Under the pieces are notes generated by a model, which did no database searches, was not told the origin of the DNA, and saw only the letters and a program-made list of their open reading frames with translations. Position numbers and translations under genes: made by a program. This document shows, one piece after another, positions 1-10,085 of a stretch of DNA of 64,000 bases; within the stretch, counting starts at the first letter, position 1; each line of letters starts with the position of its first letter. The stretch comes from Zoogloea oleivorans (GTDB taxonomy: Bacteria; Pseudomonadota; Gammaproteobacteria; Burkholderiales; Rhodocyclaceae), in assembly GCF_008107625.1 (NCBI RefSeq), contig NZ_SDKK01000015.1:1-64000 (forward strand), in the 5' to 3' direction.

Positions 1-21
1 GACCCACAGGGGGAACGGCAC

Positions 22-57
22 TCACGCCGGCACCGCCCTCACCTGCCGCGGGGCCAG
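22..57 (-). pseudogene. Remnant C-terminus of a second MFS permease
   Basis: The minus strand here reads LAPRQVRAVPA-stop, which closely matches the last residues of the intact MFS permease that ends at 211 (MAPRQVMDVPA-stop). DNA identity between 22-57 and 211-246 is visible base by base. Both tails are followed downstream by the same REP half (GACCCACAGGGGG, positions 1-13 and 190-202). Upstream of this tail (58-130) nothing resembles the permease, so only the last dozen codons remain. I infer a duplicated permease gene that was deleted or recombined, possibly between REP copies. The left flank is outside the window, so this is only a fragment-level call. Confidence 0.45.
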
Positions 58-130
58 ACTGACATCGACACACAGACCGCCACCAACCCCGAAAGCGGCG
101 CTGCCAAAGCAAAAACCCACGCCCGCCCCC

Positions 131-196
131 GTGGGTCGGACTTCAGTCCGACAACACGCGTTGAGCCGGGCGCTGTCGGACTAAAGTCCGACCCAC
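131..196. repeat. REP/BIME-like palindromic repeat, copy 1
   Basis: Two 22-bp arms in inverted orientation flank a 22-bp variable spacer. Each arm contains the near-perfect palindrome GTCGGACTTCAGTCCGAC preceded or followed by GTGG/CCAC, so each arm can form its own hairpin and the whole element can also fold on itself. It lies just after the stop of the MFS permease. The right arm has ACTAAAGT instead of ACTGAAGT. Confidence 0.85.
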
Positions 197-210
197 AGGG
201 GGAGCCTGAA

Positions 211-1515
211 TTACGCCGGTACGTCCATCACCTGGCGCGGGGCCATGAAGTACAGCCATACCAGCGCGATGAAGTAGGTGCAGGGGATCATCGTGAACAG
301 CACCGAGTAGTTGTTGTCGGTGGCGGTCAGCACATAGCCGACCAGCTGGGTCATGAACATGCCGCCCAGCGAGCCGATCATGCCGCCGAAGCCGAACACC
401 GAGCCCACCATGTGGCGCGGGGTGTAGTCCATCACCAGACTCCAGATGTTGGCCGTCCACGCCTGGTGGGCGCCGATGGCCAGCGAGATGGCGGCGACGG
501 CCATCCACAGGCTGCTCGCCCCGGCGGCAAAGATGATCGAGGTGATGCAGGTGGCGCAGATCAGCATCGACAGCAAACGCGCCCGCACCGCCGGCATGCC
601 GCGGCCGATCATGAAGGACGACAGCGCCCCGCCGCCCACGCTGCCGAAGTCGGCGGTGAGGTAGATGACAATCAGCGGAATGCCCATCTGGCTGACACTG
701 ATGCCCAGGCTGTACTGCTGGTTGAGGAAGGGCGGCAGCCAGTACAGGTAGAACCAGAACACCGGCGCGGTGATCGCGAAGGCCAGCGCAAAGGCCCAGG
801 TGCCACGCATGCGCAGGATCTGCGCGTACGGCACGCGGACGGGTTTGGGCTCCACATCCTTCTGGATATAGGCCAGCTCGCCGGCACTCAGGGCGGGATG
901 CTCTTCGGGATTGTTGTACTTGAGCAGCCAGAACAGCAGCCACACCGCGCCCAGTGCGCCGATGGCGAAGAAGGCCGCCTGCCAGCCCCAGGTGGTGAGG
1001 ATGAAGGGCAACATCACCGGCGTAAGCATGGCCCCCACGTTGGTGCCGGCGTTGAAGATGCCGGTGGCCATGGCCCGCTCGCCGGCCGGAAACCAGCTGC
1101 GGGTAGTCTTGACGCAGGCCGGGTAGTTGGCGGCTTCGGTCAGGCCGAGGAAGAAGCGGCACACCATGAAACCCACCGCCGACGCCGCCACGCCATGGGC
1201 CGCCGCGGCAATGCTCCACAGCAGCACCGCCAGCGCGAAGGCCCGCTTGACACCCACCAGGTCGATGAAGCGGCCCTGCACGGCAAAGCCGATGGCGTAG
1301 CCCACCTGGAACCAGAAGTTGATGTTGGCGTAGTCCTGGGCAGTCCAGTTCATCGCCTTGGCCAGCACCGGCTGCATCACGCCCAGCGCGGCACGGTCGA
1401 TGTAATTGAGGGTGGTGGCAAAGAACACCAGGGCCAACATGCCCCAGCGCACCTTGCCCACCGCCAGGGCGGCACGCATGCGTTCACGCAAGGTGGCCGT
1501 CTCGCTCGTAGTCAT
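211..1515 (-). CDS. MFS permease, probable aromatic acid/anion symporter
   Basis: This 434-residue protein has the layout of a 12-helix major facilitator. An N-terminal cytoplasmic stretch is followed by a first helix with NYIDRAALG, the typical loop 2-3 motif FIDLVGVKRAF, and RFFLGLTEAANYPA in helix 4, all characteristic of the anion:cation symporter (ExuT/GudP/phthalate permease) branch. The start ATG at 1515 has an AGAG-type ribosome binding site. It is the last gene of the protocatechuate meta-cleavage run and follows the AEC permease by 31 bp. I infer uptake of an aromatic acid such as protocatechuate or a precursor; the substrate is not shown by the sequence. Confidence 0.85.
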   Translation of the reverse strand: MTTSETATLRERMRAALAVGKVRWGMLALVFFATTLNYIDRAALGVMQPVLAKAMNWTAQDYANINFWFQVGYAIGFAVQGRFIDLVGVKRAFALAVLLWSIAAAAHGVAASAVGFMVCRFFLGLTEAANYPACVKTTRSWFPAGERAMATGIFNAGTNVGAMLTPVMLPFILTTWGWQAAFFAIGALGAVWLLFWLLKYNNPEEHPALSAGELAYIQKDVEPKPVRVPYAQILRMRGTWAFALAFAITAPVFWFYLYWLPPFLNQQYSLGISVSQMGIPLIVIYLTADFGSVGGGALSSFMIGRGMPAVRARLLSMLICATCITSIIFAAGASSLWMAVAAISLAIGAHQAWTANIWSLVMDYTPRHMVGSVFGFGGMIGSLGGMFMTQLVGYVLTATDNNYSVLFTMIPCTYFIALVWLYFMAPRQVMDVPA

Positions 1516-1546
1516 GACTTGCTCTCTTTATGATTTGTACGGACGC

Positions 1547-2503
1547 TCAGCGCACCGCGGCGACCATGCCGCTGGCGTGGAGCAGCCAGATCACCGTGGC
1601 GATGGTGACGAAGGCCGCCACCGTGGCCACCAGCAGGGTGGCGGCGCAGAAGCCTTCCTTGCCGTGACGCTGGCCGAAGATCGGGTAGATGCTGAGCATC
1701 GGTGCGCTGGCCAGCAGGATGGCGCCGGCCGCCAGCAGCGGGTCCACCGGCCCGAACAGCCACAGCCCGCCCAGCACCGCCAGCGGGTGCAGCACCAGCT
1801 TGGCAAAGCTCACCACCCCCACATCCAGCAGCACATCCTTCAGCGGCAAACCCACCAGGCTGCCGCCAATGAAGAACAGGGCTACCGGTGCCGAGGCCCC
1901 GGCGAGCATGTCCACGGCCTTGTTCACCTGCGCCGGCAGGCCGAGCTGGAAGAGGGAAAACAGGAAGGCCGCAAAGATGGCCACCACCAGCGAGCTTTTG
2001 CGCAGGCCAAGAATGGCCCGCCCGAAAACCCGCCAGAAGGGCTCGTGCCGCGCCCCGCCGCTTTCGCCGAGGGCCAGACACAGAGGCAGGACCAGCATGT
2101 TCTCGATAATCATCGACAGCGCCAGCGCCATCGACGCCGTCGGTCCGATCACCTGAACGGCAATCGGGTAGCCGACGTAAGCGCTGTTGGCCGAGCACAT
2201 GCCCATGCCGATCAGGCTGGCCTGCTCCAGGTCCTGCCCGCGCACCAGCTTGGCCCAGGCCAGGCCGACGCCCAGCATCAGCAGCGAACCGAACAGGTAG
2301 GCGCCGAGGTAGGGAAAGTTCATCACCTCGGCAAAGGAGCGCTGGGAGATCGACTTGAAGACCAGCACCGGCAGCGCGATGCGGATCACGAAGGCGCCCA
2401 GTGCCGACAGGTGGGCCTTGGGGTAGATATTCAGCCGCACGGCCAGGTAGCCCATGCCGATGAGGGTGAAGATGGGCGTGGTGATGGCCAGGATTTCCAG
2501 CAT
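1547..2503 (-). CDS. AEC (auxin efflux carrier) family permease
   Basis: This 318-residue, strongly hydrophobic protein begins MLEILAITTPIFTLIGMGYLAVR and carries the two five-helix halves typical of AEC/PIN-like transporters, with the central NSAYVGYPIA segment and FIGGSLVG in the second half. Bacterial relatives are often annotated as malonate or organic-acid carriers. It sits between the aldo/keto reductase and the MFS permease and has the same orientation as the lig genes, so transport of a pathway acid in or out is likely. The sequence does not reveal the direction or substrate. Confidence 0.8.
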   Translation of the reverse strand: MLEILAITTPIFTLIGMGYLAVRLNIYPKAHLSALGAFVIRIALPVLVFKSISQRSFAEVMNFPYLGAYLFGSLLMLGVGLAWAKLVRGQDLEQASLIGMGMCSANSAYVGYPIAVQVIGPTASMALALSMIIENMLVLPLCLALGESGGARHEPFWRVFGRAILGLRKSSLVVAIFAAFLFSLFQLGLPAQVNKAVDMLAGASAPVALFFIGGSLVGLPLKDVLLDVGVVSFAKLVLHPLAVLGGLWLFGPVDPLLAAGAILLASAPMLSIYPIFGQRHGKEGFCAATLLVATVAAFVTIATVIWLLHASGMVAAVR

Positions 2504-2543
2504 GGAGTCGGGGGCTATTACGGAGCGGAAATTGGCGGGGGGA

Positions 2544-2565
2544 GTCGGACTGAAGTCCGACCCAC
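2544..2565. repeat. Single REP arm
   Basis: One arm only, containing GTCGGACTGAAGTCCGAC followed by CCAC, between the aldo/keto reductase stop and the AEC permease start. No inverted partner arm is present within 80 bp, unlike the paired copies elsewhere in the first 12 kb. Confidence 0.8.
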
Positions 2566-2579
2566 GGGGACGGGCGAGT

Positions 2580-3575
2580 TCAGGCCTGGGGCGCGAACTC
2601 TTCGGTGTCGATTTCGGTCTGGGTGGGGGCGTTGTAGCGGGTGCCGGTGACGGTGTTCTGGTTGATCAGCGCGTCGACACGCGCCATCAGCGCGGGCGAC
2701 AGACGAACCTGGGCGGCACCGAGGTTTTCTTCGAGGTGGGCGATGGAGGTGGTGCCGGGAATCGGCACGATGTCCTCGCCCTTGGCCAGCAGCCAGGCCA
2801 GAGCCAGTTGCGACGGGGTGCAGCCGGCTTCCTGCGCCAGCGCCGCATAAGCGTCGAAAAGGCGCAGGTTGGCGGCGTAGTTGTCGGGGAAGAAGCGCGG
2901 CATGCTGCGACGGATGTCCTTGCCGTCGAGCGTGCTCACATCCAGCGGTGCGCACAGAAAGCCGCGGGCCAGCGGGCTGAAGGCGACGAAGGCCACGCCG
3001 AGTTCACGGCAGGCTGCCAGCCCGGCAATTTCGGGGTTGCGCGTCCACAGGGAATATTCGGTCTGCAGCGCGGCGATGGGATGCACTGCGTGGGCCTTGC
3101 GCAGGGTGTCGGCCGACACTTCCGACAGGCCCAGCGCGCGCACCTTGCCGGCGGCCACCAGCCCGGCCATGGCGCCGACGCTGTCTTCAATCGGCACCTG
3201 CTTGTCCCAGCGGTGCAGGTAGAGCAGATCGATGACTTCGGTGTTCAGGCGAGTCAGGCTGGCCTCGACGCTGGCCCGGATGCTTTCCGGCCGGCCGTCG
3301 ATGACCCGCTTGCCGTCCACGCCGTGCATGCCACATTTGCTGGCCAGCACGAAGCGCGCGCGGTGCAGGGCGAGCACCCGGCCGAGGAGGCTTTCGTTGG
3401 CACCGAAACCGTACAGGGCTGCCGTGTCGAAGAAGTCGACACCGGCGTCGAGGGCCTTCAAGAGCACCGCCGCGCCCGCCTCCGGCCCCGGCGGCACGCC
3501 GTAGGCATGGCTGAGATTCATGCAGCCGAGGCCGATGGGAGAAACCTGGAAGGGGCCGATGGTGCGTTGCGTCAT
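2580..3575 (-). CDS. Aldo/keto reductase
   Basis: This 331-residue protein is a (beta/alpha)8 NADPH-dependent aldo/keto reductase. Visible family landmarks are the N-terminal GLGCMNLSHAYG, the FFDTAALYG segment holding the catalytic Asp and Tyr, the Lys in ASKCGM, the His in LYLHRWDK, and the C-terminal nucleotide-binding IPGTTSIAHLEENL. It resembles the AKR11/12-type YajO/Tas group. It follows ligC after a REP element and precedes two permeases, so it was recruited to the aromatic operon. The pathway itself does not need it; reduction of an aldehyde intermediate or side product is a guess. Confidence 0.85.
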   Translation of the reverse strand: MTQRTIGPFQVSPIGLGCMNLSHAYGVPPGPEAGAAVLLKALDAGVDFFDTAALYGFGANESLLGRVLALHRARFVLASKCGMHGVDGKRVIDGRPESIRASVEASLTRLNTEVIDLLYLHRWDKQVPIEDSVGAMAGLVAAGKVRALGLSEVSADTLRKAHAVHPIAALQTEYSLWTRNPEIAGLAACRELGVAFVAFSPLARGFLCAPLDVSTLDGKDIRRSMPRFFPDNYAANLRLFDAYAALAQEAGCTPSQLALAWLLAKGEDIVPIPGTTSIAHLEENLGAAQVRLSPALMARVDALINQNTVTGTRYNAPTQTEIDTEEFAPQA

Positions 3576-3590
3576 GTCAATACATTCCCC

Positions 3591-3655
3591 GTGGGTCGGA
3601 CTTCAGTCCGACAAAACTGGCTGAACCTGCGTTGTCGGACTGAAGTCCGACCCAC
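3591..3655. repeat. REP/BIME-like palindromic repeat, copy 3
   Basis: Paired inverted arms, each with GTCGGACTTCAGTCCGAC or its complement, around a 21-bp spacer. The element fills the gap between ligC and the aldo/keto reductase within a co-directional run. It could act as a transcript-stabilising or attenuating hairpin; that role is inferred. Confidence 0.85.
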
Positions 3656-3662
3656 AGGAGCG

Positions 3663-5919
<2,257 letters not shown>

Positions 5920-5940
5920 GTTGTGTCTCCTCAGCGTCGA

Positions 5941-6858
5941 CTATTGTGCTTCTTCGGGCCAGTAGAGTCGCTTGGGGTTATCCACCAGAAGCTTCTGCTG
6001 CAGTTCGGCCGTCGGGGCAACGTGGGGGATGAAGTCCACCAGCAGGCCGTCGTCGGGCATGTGATCCTTGAGGTTGGGGTGCGGCCAGTCGGTGCCCCAC
6101 AGCACGCGGTCGGGGAATTCCTCGACCACGCGGCGGGCGAAGGGCACCACGTCCTGGTACGCGTTCTGTTCGCCGTTGAGGGCCTTGGGGCCGGTGACGG
6201 ACAGGCGTTCCGGGCAGCTCACCTTGCTCCACACGTTCTTGTGCTCGCGCATGAACTTGAGGAAGAGTTCGAACTCCGGCCCATCGACGGGCTTGCTCAC
6301 GTCCGGGCGGCCCATGTGGTCGACGACCACCGTGGTGGGCAGCGCGGTGAAGAAGTCCCACAGCTCGGGCAGATCCACCGCCTCGAAGTAGATCACCACG
6401 TGCCAGCCCAACGGGGCGATGCGCGAGGCGATCTCCAGCAGCTCGTCCTTGGGGGTGAAGTCCACCAGGCGCTTGACGAAGTTGAAGCGCACACCGCGCA
6501 CGCCGGCGGCGTGGAGGTCGTTCAGCTCCTGGTCGGAGATGCTGCGCTTGACGGTGGCCACACCGCGGGCCTTGCCATCGGAGTGCACCAGCGCATCCAC
6601 CAGGGCCCGGTTGTCGGAGCCGTGGCAGGTGGCCTGGACGATCACGTTGCGCTCAAAGCCCAGGTGGTCGCGCAGCGCAAAGAGCTGGGCCTTGGAGGCA
6701 TCGCACGGCGTGTACTTGCGCTCCGGGGCGAAGGGAAACTCTGCCCCCGGGCCGAACACGTGGCAGTGGGCATCGACGGCGCCGGCGGGCAGCTGGAAGC
6801 GGGGCTTGGACGGGCCGGCGTACCAGTCGAGCCAGCCGGGAGTCTTGGTGAATTCCAT
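5941..6858 (-). CDS. ligI: 2-pyrone-4,6-dicarboxylate hydrolase
   Basis: This 305-residue amidohydrolase opens the lactone ring of 2-pyrone-4,6-dicarboxylate to 4-oxalomesaconate/4-carboxy-2-hydroxymuconate. It has the N-terminal VDAHCHVFGPGAEFPFAPERKYTPCDA signature of LigI, the barrel strand VVVDHMGRPDVSKP, and the C-terminal LWGTDWPHPNLKDHMPDD holding the catalytic Asp. LigI is known to be unusual among amidohydrolases in needing no metal. The gene sits 12 bp downstream of ligK and 21 bp upstream of ligA, in operon spacing. Confidence 0.94.
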   Translation of the reverse strand: MEFTKTPGWLDWYAGPSKPRFQLPAGAVDAHCHVFGPGAEFPFAPERKYTPCDASKAQLFALRDHLGFERNVIVQATCHGSDNRALVDALVHSDGKARGVATVKRSISDQELNDLHAAGVRGVRFNFVKRLVDFTPKDELLEIASRIAPLGWHVVIYFEAVDLPELWDFFTALPTTVVVDHMGRPDVSKPVDGPEFELFLKFMREHKNVWSKVSCPERLSVTGPKALNGEQNAYQDVVPFARRVVEEFPDRVLWGTDWPHPNLKDHMPDDGLLVDFIPHVAPTAELQQKLLVDNPKRLYWPEEAQ

Positions 6859-6870
6859 GTCGATCTCGTC

Positions 6871-7566
6871 TTAGTCGATGTACTTCAGGCCCGCTTTCGC
6901 GAGGGGTTCGCGCAGCGAATACATGTCCAGCCCCAGCTCGCCGGCGGCAAAGCGGGCGCGCTTGGCGGTCTCGTTGTTCTCGCGGGCTTCGGCGGCGTCG
7001 GCCACCTGCTGGGCGATGGCGGCGGGCACCACCACCACGCCGTCGTCGTCGGCGATGACCACGTCACCCGGATTGACGATGGCGCCGGCACACACCACCG
7101 GCACGTTCACCGAACCGAGCGTGGCGCGGGTGCAGCCCTTGGCGTGGATGGCCCGGCTGAACACCGGAAAGCCCATGGCGGTGAGGTCCTTCACGTCGCG
7201 CACGCCGCCGTCGATGATCAGCCCCTTGGCGCCGCGGGACTGGTAGGAGGTGGCCAGCAGGTCGCCGAAGAAGCCGTCGGTGCTGTCGGCGATGCAGGCG
7301 GCGACGACCACGTCGCCTGGCTGGATCTGCTCGGCGGCCACGTGGAGCATCCAGTTGTCGCCCGGCTGCAGCAGCACGGTGACGGCGGTGCCGCAGCTGT
7401 GGGCGCCGGTGTAGATCGGGCGGATGGTGGGCTTCATCAGGCCGACGCGGCCCATCGCTTCGTGGATGGTGGCGACGCCGAAACGGGACAGTTTTTCGAC
7501 AGCGGCCTTGTCGGCGCGCACGATGTTGCGCTTCACGACGCCGAGGGTGTTCATGGGCAGAGTCAT
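6871..7566 (-). CDS. ligK: 4-carboxy-4-hydroxy-2-oxoadipate aldolase
   Basis: This 231-residue class II aldolase of the RraA-like fold splits 4-carboxy-4-hydroxy-2-oxoadipate into pyruvate and oxaloacetate, the last step of the pathway. Landmarks are GVATIHEAMGRVG, the metal-site segment FGDLLATSYQSRGAKGLIIDGGVRDV with the catalytic Arg-Asp pair, and DDDGVVVVP. The ATG at 7566 is preceded by AGGAGA at good spacing; an internal ATG four codons later is less favoured. It is separated from ligJ by a REP element and from ligI by 12 bp. Confidence 0.93.
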   Translation of the reverse strand: MTLPMNTLGVVKRNIVRADKAAVEKLSRFGVATIHEAMGRVGLMKPTIRPIYTGAHSCGTAVTVLLQPGDNWMLHVAAEQIQPGDVVVAACIADSTDGFFGDLLATSYQSRGAKGLIIDGGVRDVKDLTAMGFPVFSRAIHAKGCTRATLGSVNVPVVCAGAIVNPGDVVIADDDGVVVVPAAIAQQVADAAEARENNETAKRARFAAGELGLDMYSLREPLAKAGLKYID

Positions 7567-7591
7567 GGGAGTCTCCTTGATTGCTTTTTCT

Positions 7592-7658
7592 GTGGGTCGG
7601 ACTTCAGTCCGACAGCACGTGTGATCGGGTGCGGGTGTCGGACTGAAGTCCGACCCAC
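7592..7658. repeat. REP/BIME-like palindromic repeat, copy 4
   Basis: Paired inverted arms with GTCGGACTTCAGTCCGAC cores around a 23-bp spacer. It occupies the gap between ligJ and ligK within the operon. Confidence 0.85.
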
Positions 7659-7675
7659 AGACACAGGGAAGTCGC

Positions 7676-8704
7676 TTACAGGCCCTTGGCCTTGAGGGCG
7701 GCGTCGAGGCGCGGATAGACGCGGCGGGCGTTGCCTTCGTACACCTTGAAGCGGTCTTCGGCGGACAGGTTCAGGGTGCCTTCGATGTAGCGCTTGGTGT
7801 CGTCGAAGTAGTGGCCGGTTTCCGGGTCGATGCCGCGCACGGCGCCGATCATTTCGGAGGCGAACAGGATGTTGTCCACCGGAATCACCTTGGTCAGCAG
7901 GTCAATGCCCGGCTGGTGATAGACGCAGGTGTCGAAGAAGATGTTGTTGAGCAGGTGATCCTTCAACAGCGGCTTCTTCAGCTCCTGGGCCAGGCCACGG
8001 AAACGGCCCCAGTGGTAGGGCACCGCGCCGCCGCCGTGGGGAATCACGAACTTGAGGGTCGGGAAATCGGTGAACAGGTCGGAGGTGAGGCACTGCATGA
8101 AGGCGGTGGTGTCGGCGTTCAGGTAGTGGGCGCCGGTGGTGTGGAAGGCGCAGTTGCAGCTGGTGGACACGTGCACCATGGCCGGAATGTCGTACTCGAC
8201 CATCTTTTCGTAGATGGGATACCAGGAACGGTCCGACAGCGGCGGGCTGGTCCAGTGGCCGCCGGAGGGGTCCGGGTTGAGGTTGATGCCGACGTTGCCG
8301 TACTGCTCGACGCACTTCACCAGCTCGGGGATGCAGGTGGCCGGATCGACGCCCGGGCTCTGCGGCAGCATGGCGGCGCCGATGAAGTTGTCGGGGAAGA
8401 GTTCGGAGACGCGGAAGCACAGCTCGTTGCAGATGGCCGCCCAGGTCGAACTGACGTTGAAGTCGCCGATGTGATGGGCCATGAAGCTGGCGCGGGGCGA
8501 GAAGATGGTCAGGTCGGAGCCGCGCTGCTTCATCAGCTTGAGCTGGTTGGTCTCGATGGTTTCGCGCAGTTCGTCGTCGCTGATTTTCAGCTCGGACACC
8601 TTCGGCATGGCCGACGGGTCCTTGATGCCGGCGATCTGGCGGTTGCGCCAGTCTTCGAGGGCCTTGGGCGCGGTGGTGTAGTGGCCGTGGATGTCGATGA
8701 TCAT
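7676..8704 (-). CDS. ligJ: 4-oxalomesaconate hydratase
   Basis: This 342-residue amidohydrolase-fold hydratase adds water to 4-oxalomesaconate to give 4-carboxy-4-hydroxy-2-oxoadipate. It starts MIIDIHGHYTTAPKALEDWR with the metal-binding HxH. It continues with FMAHHIGDFNVSSTWAAICNELC, VHVSTSCNCAFHTTGAHYLNADTTAFMQCL, and FVIPHGGGAVPYHWGRFRGLAQ, the expected LigJ blocks. I chose the ATG at 8704 over the longer frame because GGAGGAA sits just upstream and the resulting length matches the 341 residues of LigJ. The promoter copy at 8741-8797 lies directly upstream. Confidence 0.94.
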   Translation of the reverse strand: MIIDIHGHYTTAPKALEDWRNRQIAGIKDPSAMPKVSELKISDDELRETIETNQLKLMKQRGSDLTIFSPRASFMAHHIGDFNVSSTWAAICNELCFRVSELFPDNFIGAAMLPQSPGVDPATCIPELVKCVEQYGNVGINLNPDPSGGHWTSPPLSDRSWYPIYEKMVEYDIPAMVHVSTSCNCAFHTTGAHYLNADTTAFMQCLTSDLFTDFPTLKFVIPHGGGAVPYHWGRFRGLAQELKKPLLKDHLLNNIFFDTCVYHQPGIDLLTKVIPVDNILFASEMIGAVRGIDPETGHYFDDTKRYIEGTLNLSAEDRFKVYEGNARRVYPRLDAALKAKGL

Positions 8705-8740
8705 GGGGTGTTCCTCCGTTGTTCTGTGCTGGTATGACGG

Positions 8741-8797
8741 CATTGTTCCAAAGCCCAGGACCCTGCAAAAGCGGCCTGGCTATCTAGCAGCTATGCC
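8741..8797 (-). promoter_or_regulatory. Probable LysR-controlled promoter of ligJ
   Basis: This 57-bp segment aligns without gaps to 9936-9992 upstream of galD. Both share CATTGTTC at the left, CCTGCAA in the middle and CAGCTAT at the right, at identical spacings. On the minus strand it reads as an ATAGCTG-type dyad, then TTGCAGGG and then GAACAATG, plausible as activator site, -35 and -10. I infer that the divergent LysR protein binds both. Confidence 0.55.
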
Positions 8798-8808
8798 TTT
8801 TTTAAATA

Positions 8809-9930
8809 TCAAACCTCGGACCGTTCATTCAGTGCCCCAGCGCCGCTTTTGCCATCCCACACCACCGCCGGCACCATCGCCTCGCCGCGCATGATCAGGC
8901 GGGCAGTGCGCAGCAGCGCGGCACGGGTGACGTTCTGCGGGTTGGCCGGATCGATTTCGAGGGCCACCGAAAACTCGCCGGTGGGGTGTTCCACCGACAC
9001 GTTCTTGACCTTGCCTTCCGGCATCACGGCGATGCCGTCGGTCACCGAACCGTCCAGCACGCAGGCGGTGCCGACTGTCACGGCCGCCAGCACGCCGATG
9101 GCGTCGTGGCAGACATGGGGAATGAAGCTGCGCGTGCTGAGGCTGCCGCCGTTTTGCGGCGGGGCGATCAGCGTCATCTTCGGGTAGTTCTTGCTGCTCA
9201 CGTCGCCCAGGCCCATGGCGTGGCCGCAGGCAATGCGCAGGCGCTCGATGCGGTCCTTCAGTTCGGTGTCGGCGTTGAGATCGGAGACGCTCTCGTAACC
9301 CGTGCGGCCCACGTCGGCGGCGCGGAACATCACCAGCGGCATGCCGTTGTCGATGCAGGTGACTTCGATGCCCTCGATCACGTCCTTCACCCGGCCGGTG
9401 GGCAGCAGGCCCGCGCACACCGAGCCGGCGGTATCGAGGAAGTTGATGGTGATCGGCGCCGAAGTGCCGGGCACACCGTCGATGCGCGCCTCGCCGGCGT
9501 ACTCCACCACGCCACCCGGGGTGTGCACGCTGATGTCGCACTGCATGTCGGTGTTGAGGGTCAGCACGCGGAAGGTGCTGACATCGCCGCGCGGCGCAAC
9601 GATGCCGGCCTCGATGGCGAAAGGCACCACCGCGGCGAGCATGTTGCCGCAGTTGGGCGTGGTGTCCACGGTGTCCTTGTCCGGCTGCAGCTGGGCGAAC
9701 AGAAAGTCGAGATCGACCCCCGGCACGGCGCTCTTCGAGACGATGCCGACCTTGCTGGTCAGCGGATGGGCACCACCGAGGCCGTCGATCTGGCGCCGGT
9801 CGGGCGAGCCCATCACCGCCAGCAGCACCTTGTCGCGGGTGGCGATATCGGCTGGCAGATCTGCAGCGTTGAAAAACGGCCCCCGGGAGGTGCCACCGCG
9901 CATGAAGCAGGTTTTGATTGGCGTTTGCAT
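8809..9930 (-). CDS. galD: 4-oxalomesaconate tautomerase (PrpF family)
   Basis: This 373-residue PrpF-fold isomerase would convert the keto form of 4-oxalomesaconate to its enol form, the substrate of the LigJ hydratase. It begins MQTPIKTCFMRGGTSRGPFFNAADLPAD, the conserved N-terminus of GalD/PrpF proteins, and has DYTPNCGNML-like VDTTPNCGNMLAAV with the catalytic Cys and a C-terminal EHPTGEF. The start at 9930 gives the normal family length; a longer frame would run through the shared promoter segment. It is divergent from the lysR gene, and 104 bp separate it from ligJ. Confidence 0.88.
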   Translation of the reverse strand: MQTPIKTCFMRGGTSRGPFFNAADLPADIATRDKVLLAVMGSPDRRQIDGLGGAHPLTSKVGIVSKSAVPGVDLDFLFAQLQPDKDTVDTTPNCGNMLAAVVPFAIEAGIVAPRGDVSTFRVLTLNTDMQCDISVHTPGGVVEYAGEARIDGVPGTSAPITINFLDTAGSVCAGLLPTGRVKDVIEGIEVTCIDNGMPLVMFRAADVGRTGYESVSDLNADTELKDRIERLRIACGHAMGLGDVSSKNYPKMTLIAPPQNGGSLSTRSFIPHVCHDAIGVLAAVTVGTACVLDGSVTDGIAVMPEGKVKNVSVEHPTGEFSVALEIDPANPQNVTRAALLRTARLIMRGEAMVPAVVWDGKSGAGALNERSEV

Positions 9931-9935
9931 GGGCG

Positions 9936-9992
9936 CATTGTTCGCCTGCCCCAAGCCCTGCAATAGAAGTCTGACGCTCTATCAGCTATAAC
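9936..9992 (-). promoter_or_regulatory. Probable LysR-controlled promoter of galD
   Basis: The partner of the 8741-8797 segment, ungapped and with the same CATTGTTC, CCTGCAA and CAGCTAT blocks. The putative -10 (AACAAT on the minus strand, 9942-9937) is so close to the galD ATG at 9930 that the transcript could be leaderless. Together with REP copy 5 it fills the lysR-galD divergent gap. Confidence 0.55.
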
Positions 9993-10007
9993 GCTTCGTG
10001 ATACCTT

Positions 10008-10074
10008 GTGGATCGGACTTCCGTCCGACAAACGCATCGCTCCACCACCGCAGGCGGACTGAAGTCCGACCCAC
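10008..10074. repeat. REP/BIME-like palindromic repeat, copy 5
   Basis: Paired inverted arms between galD and the lysR gene. The left arm is slightly degenerate (GATCGGACTTCCGTCCGAC) and the right arm is near consensus. It lies between the galD promoter segment and the lysR ribosome binding site. Confidence 0.8.
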
Positions 10075-10085
10075 AGAAGGCCGCC

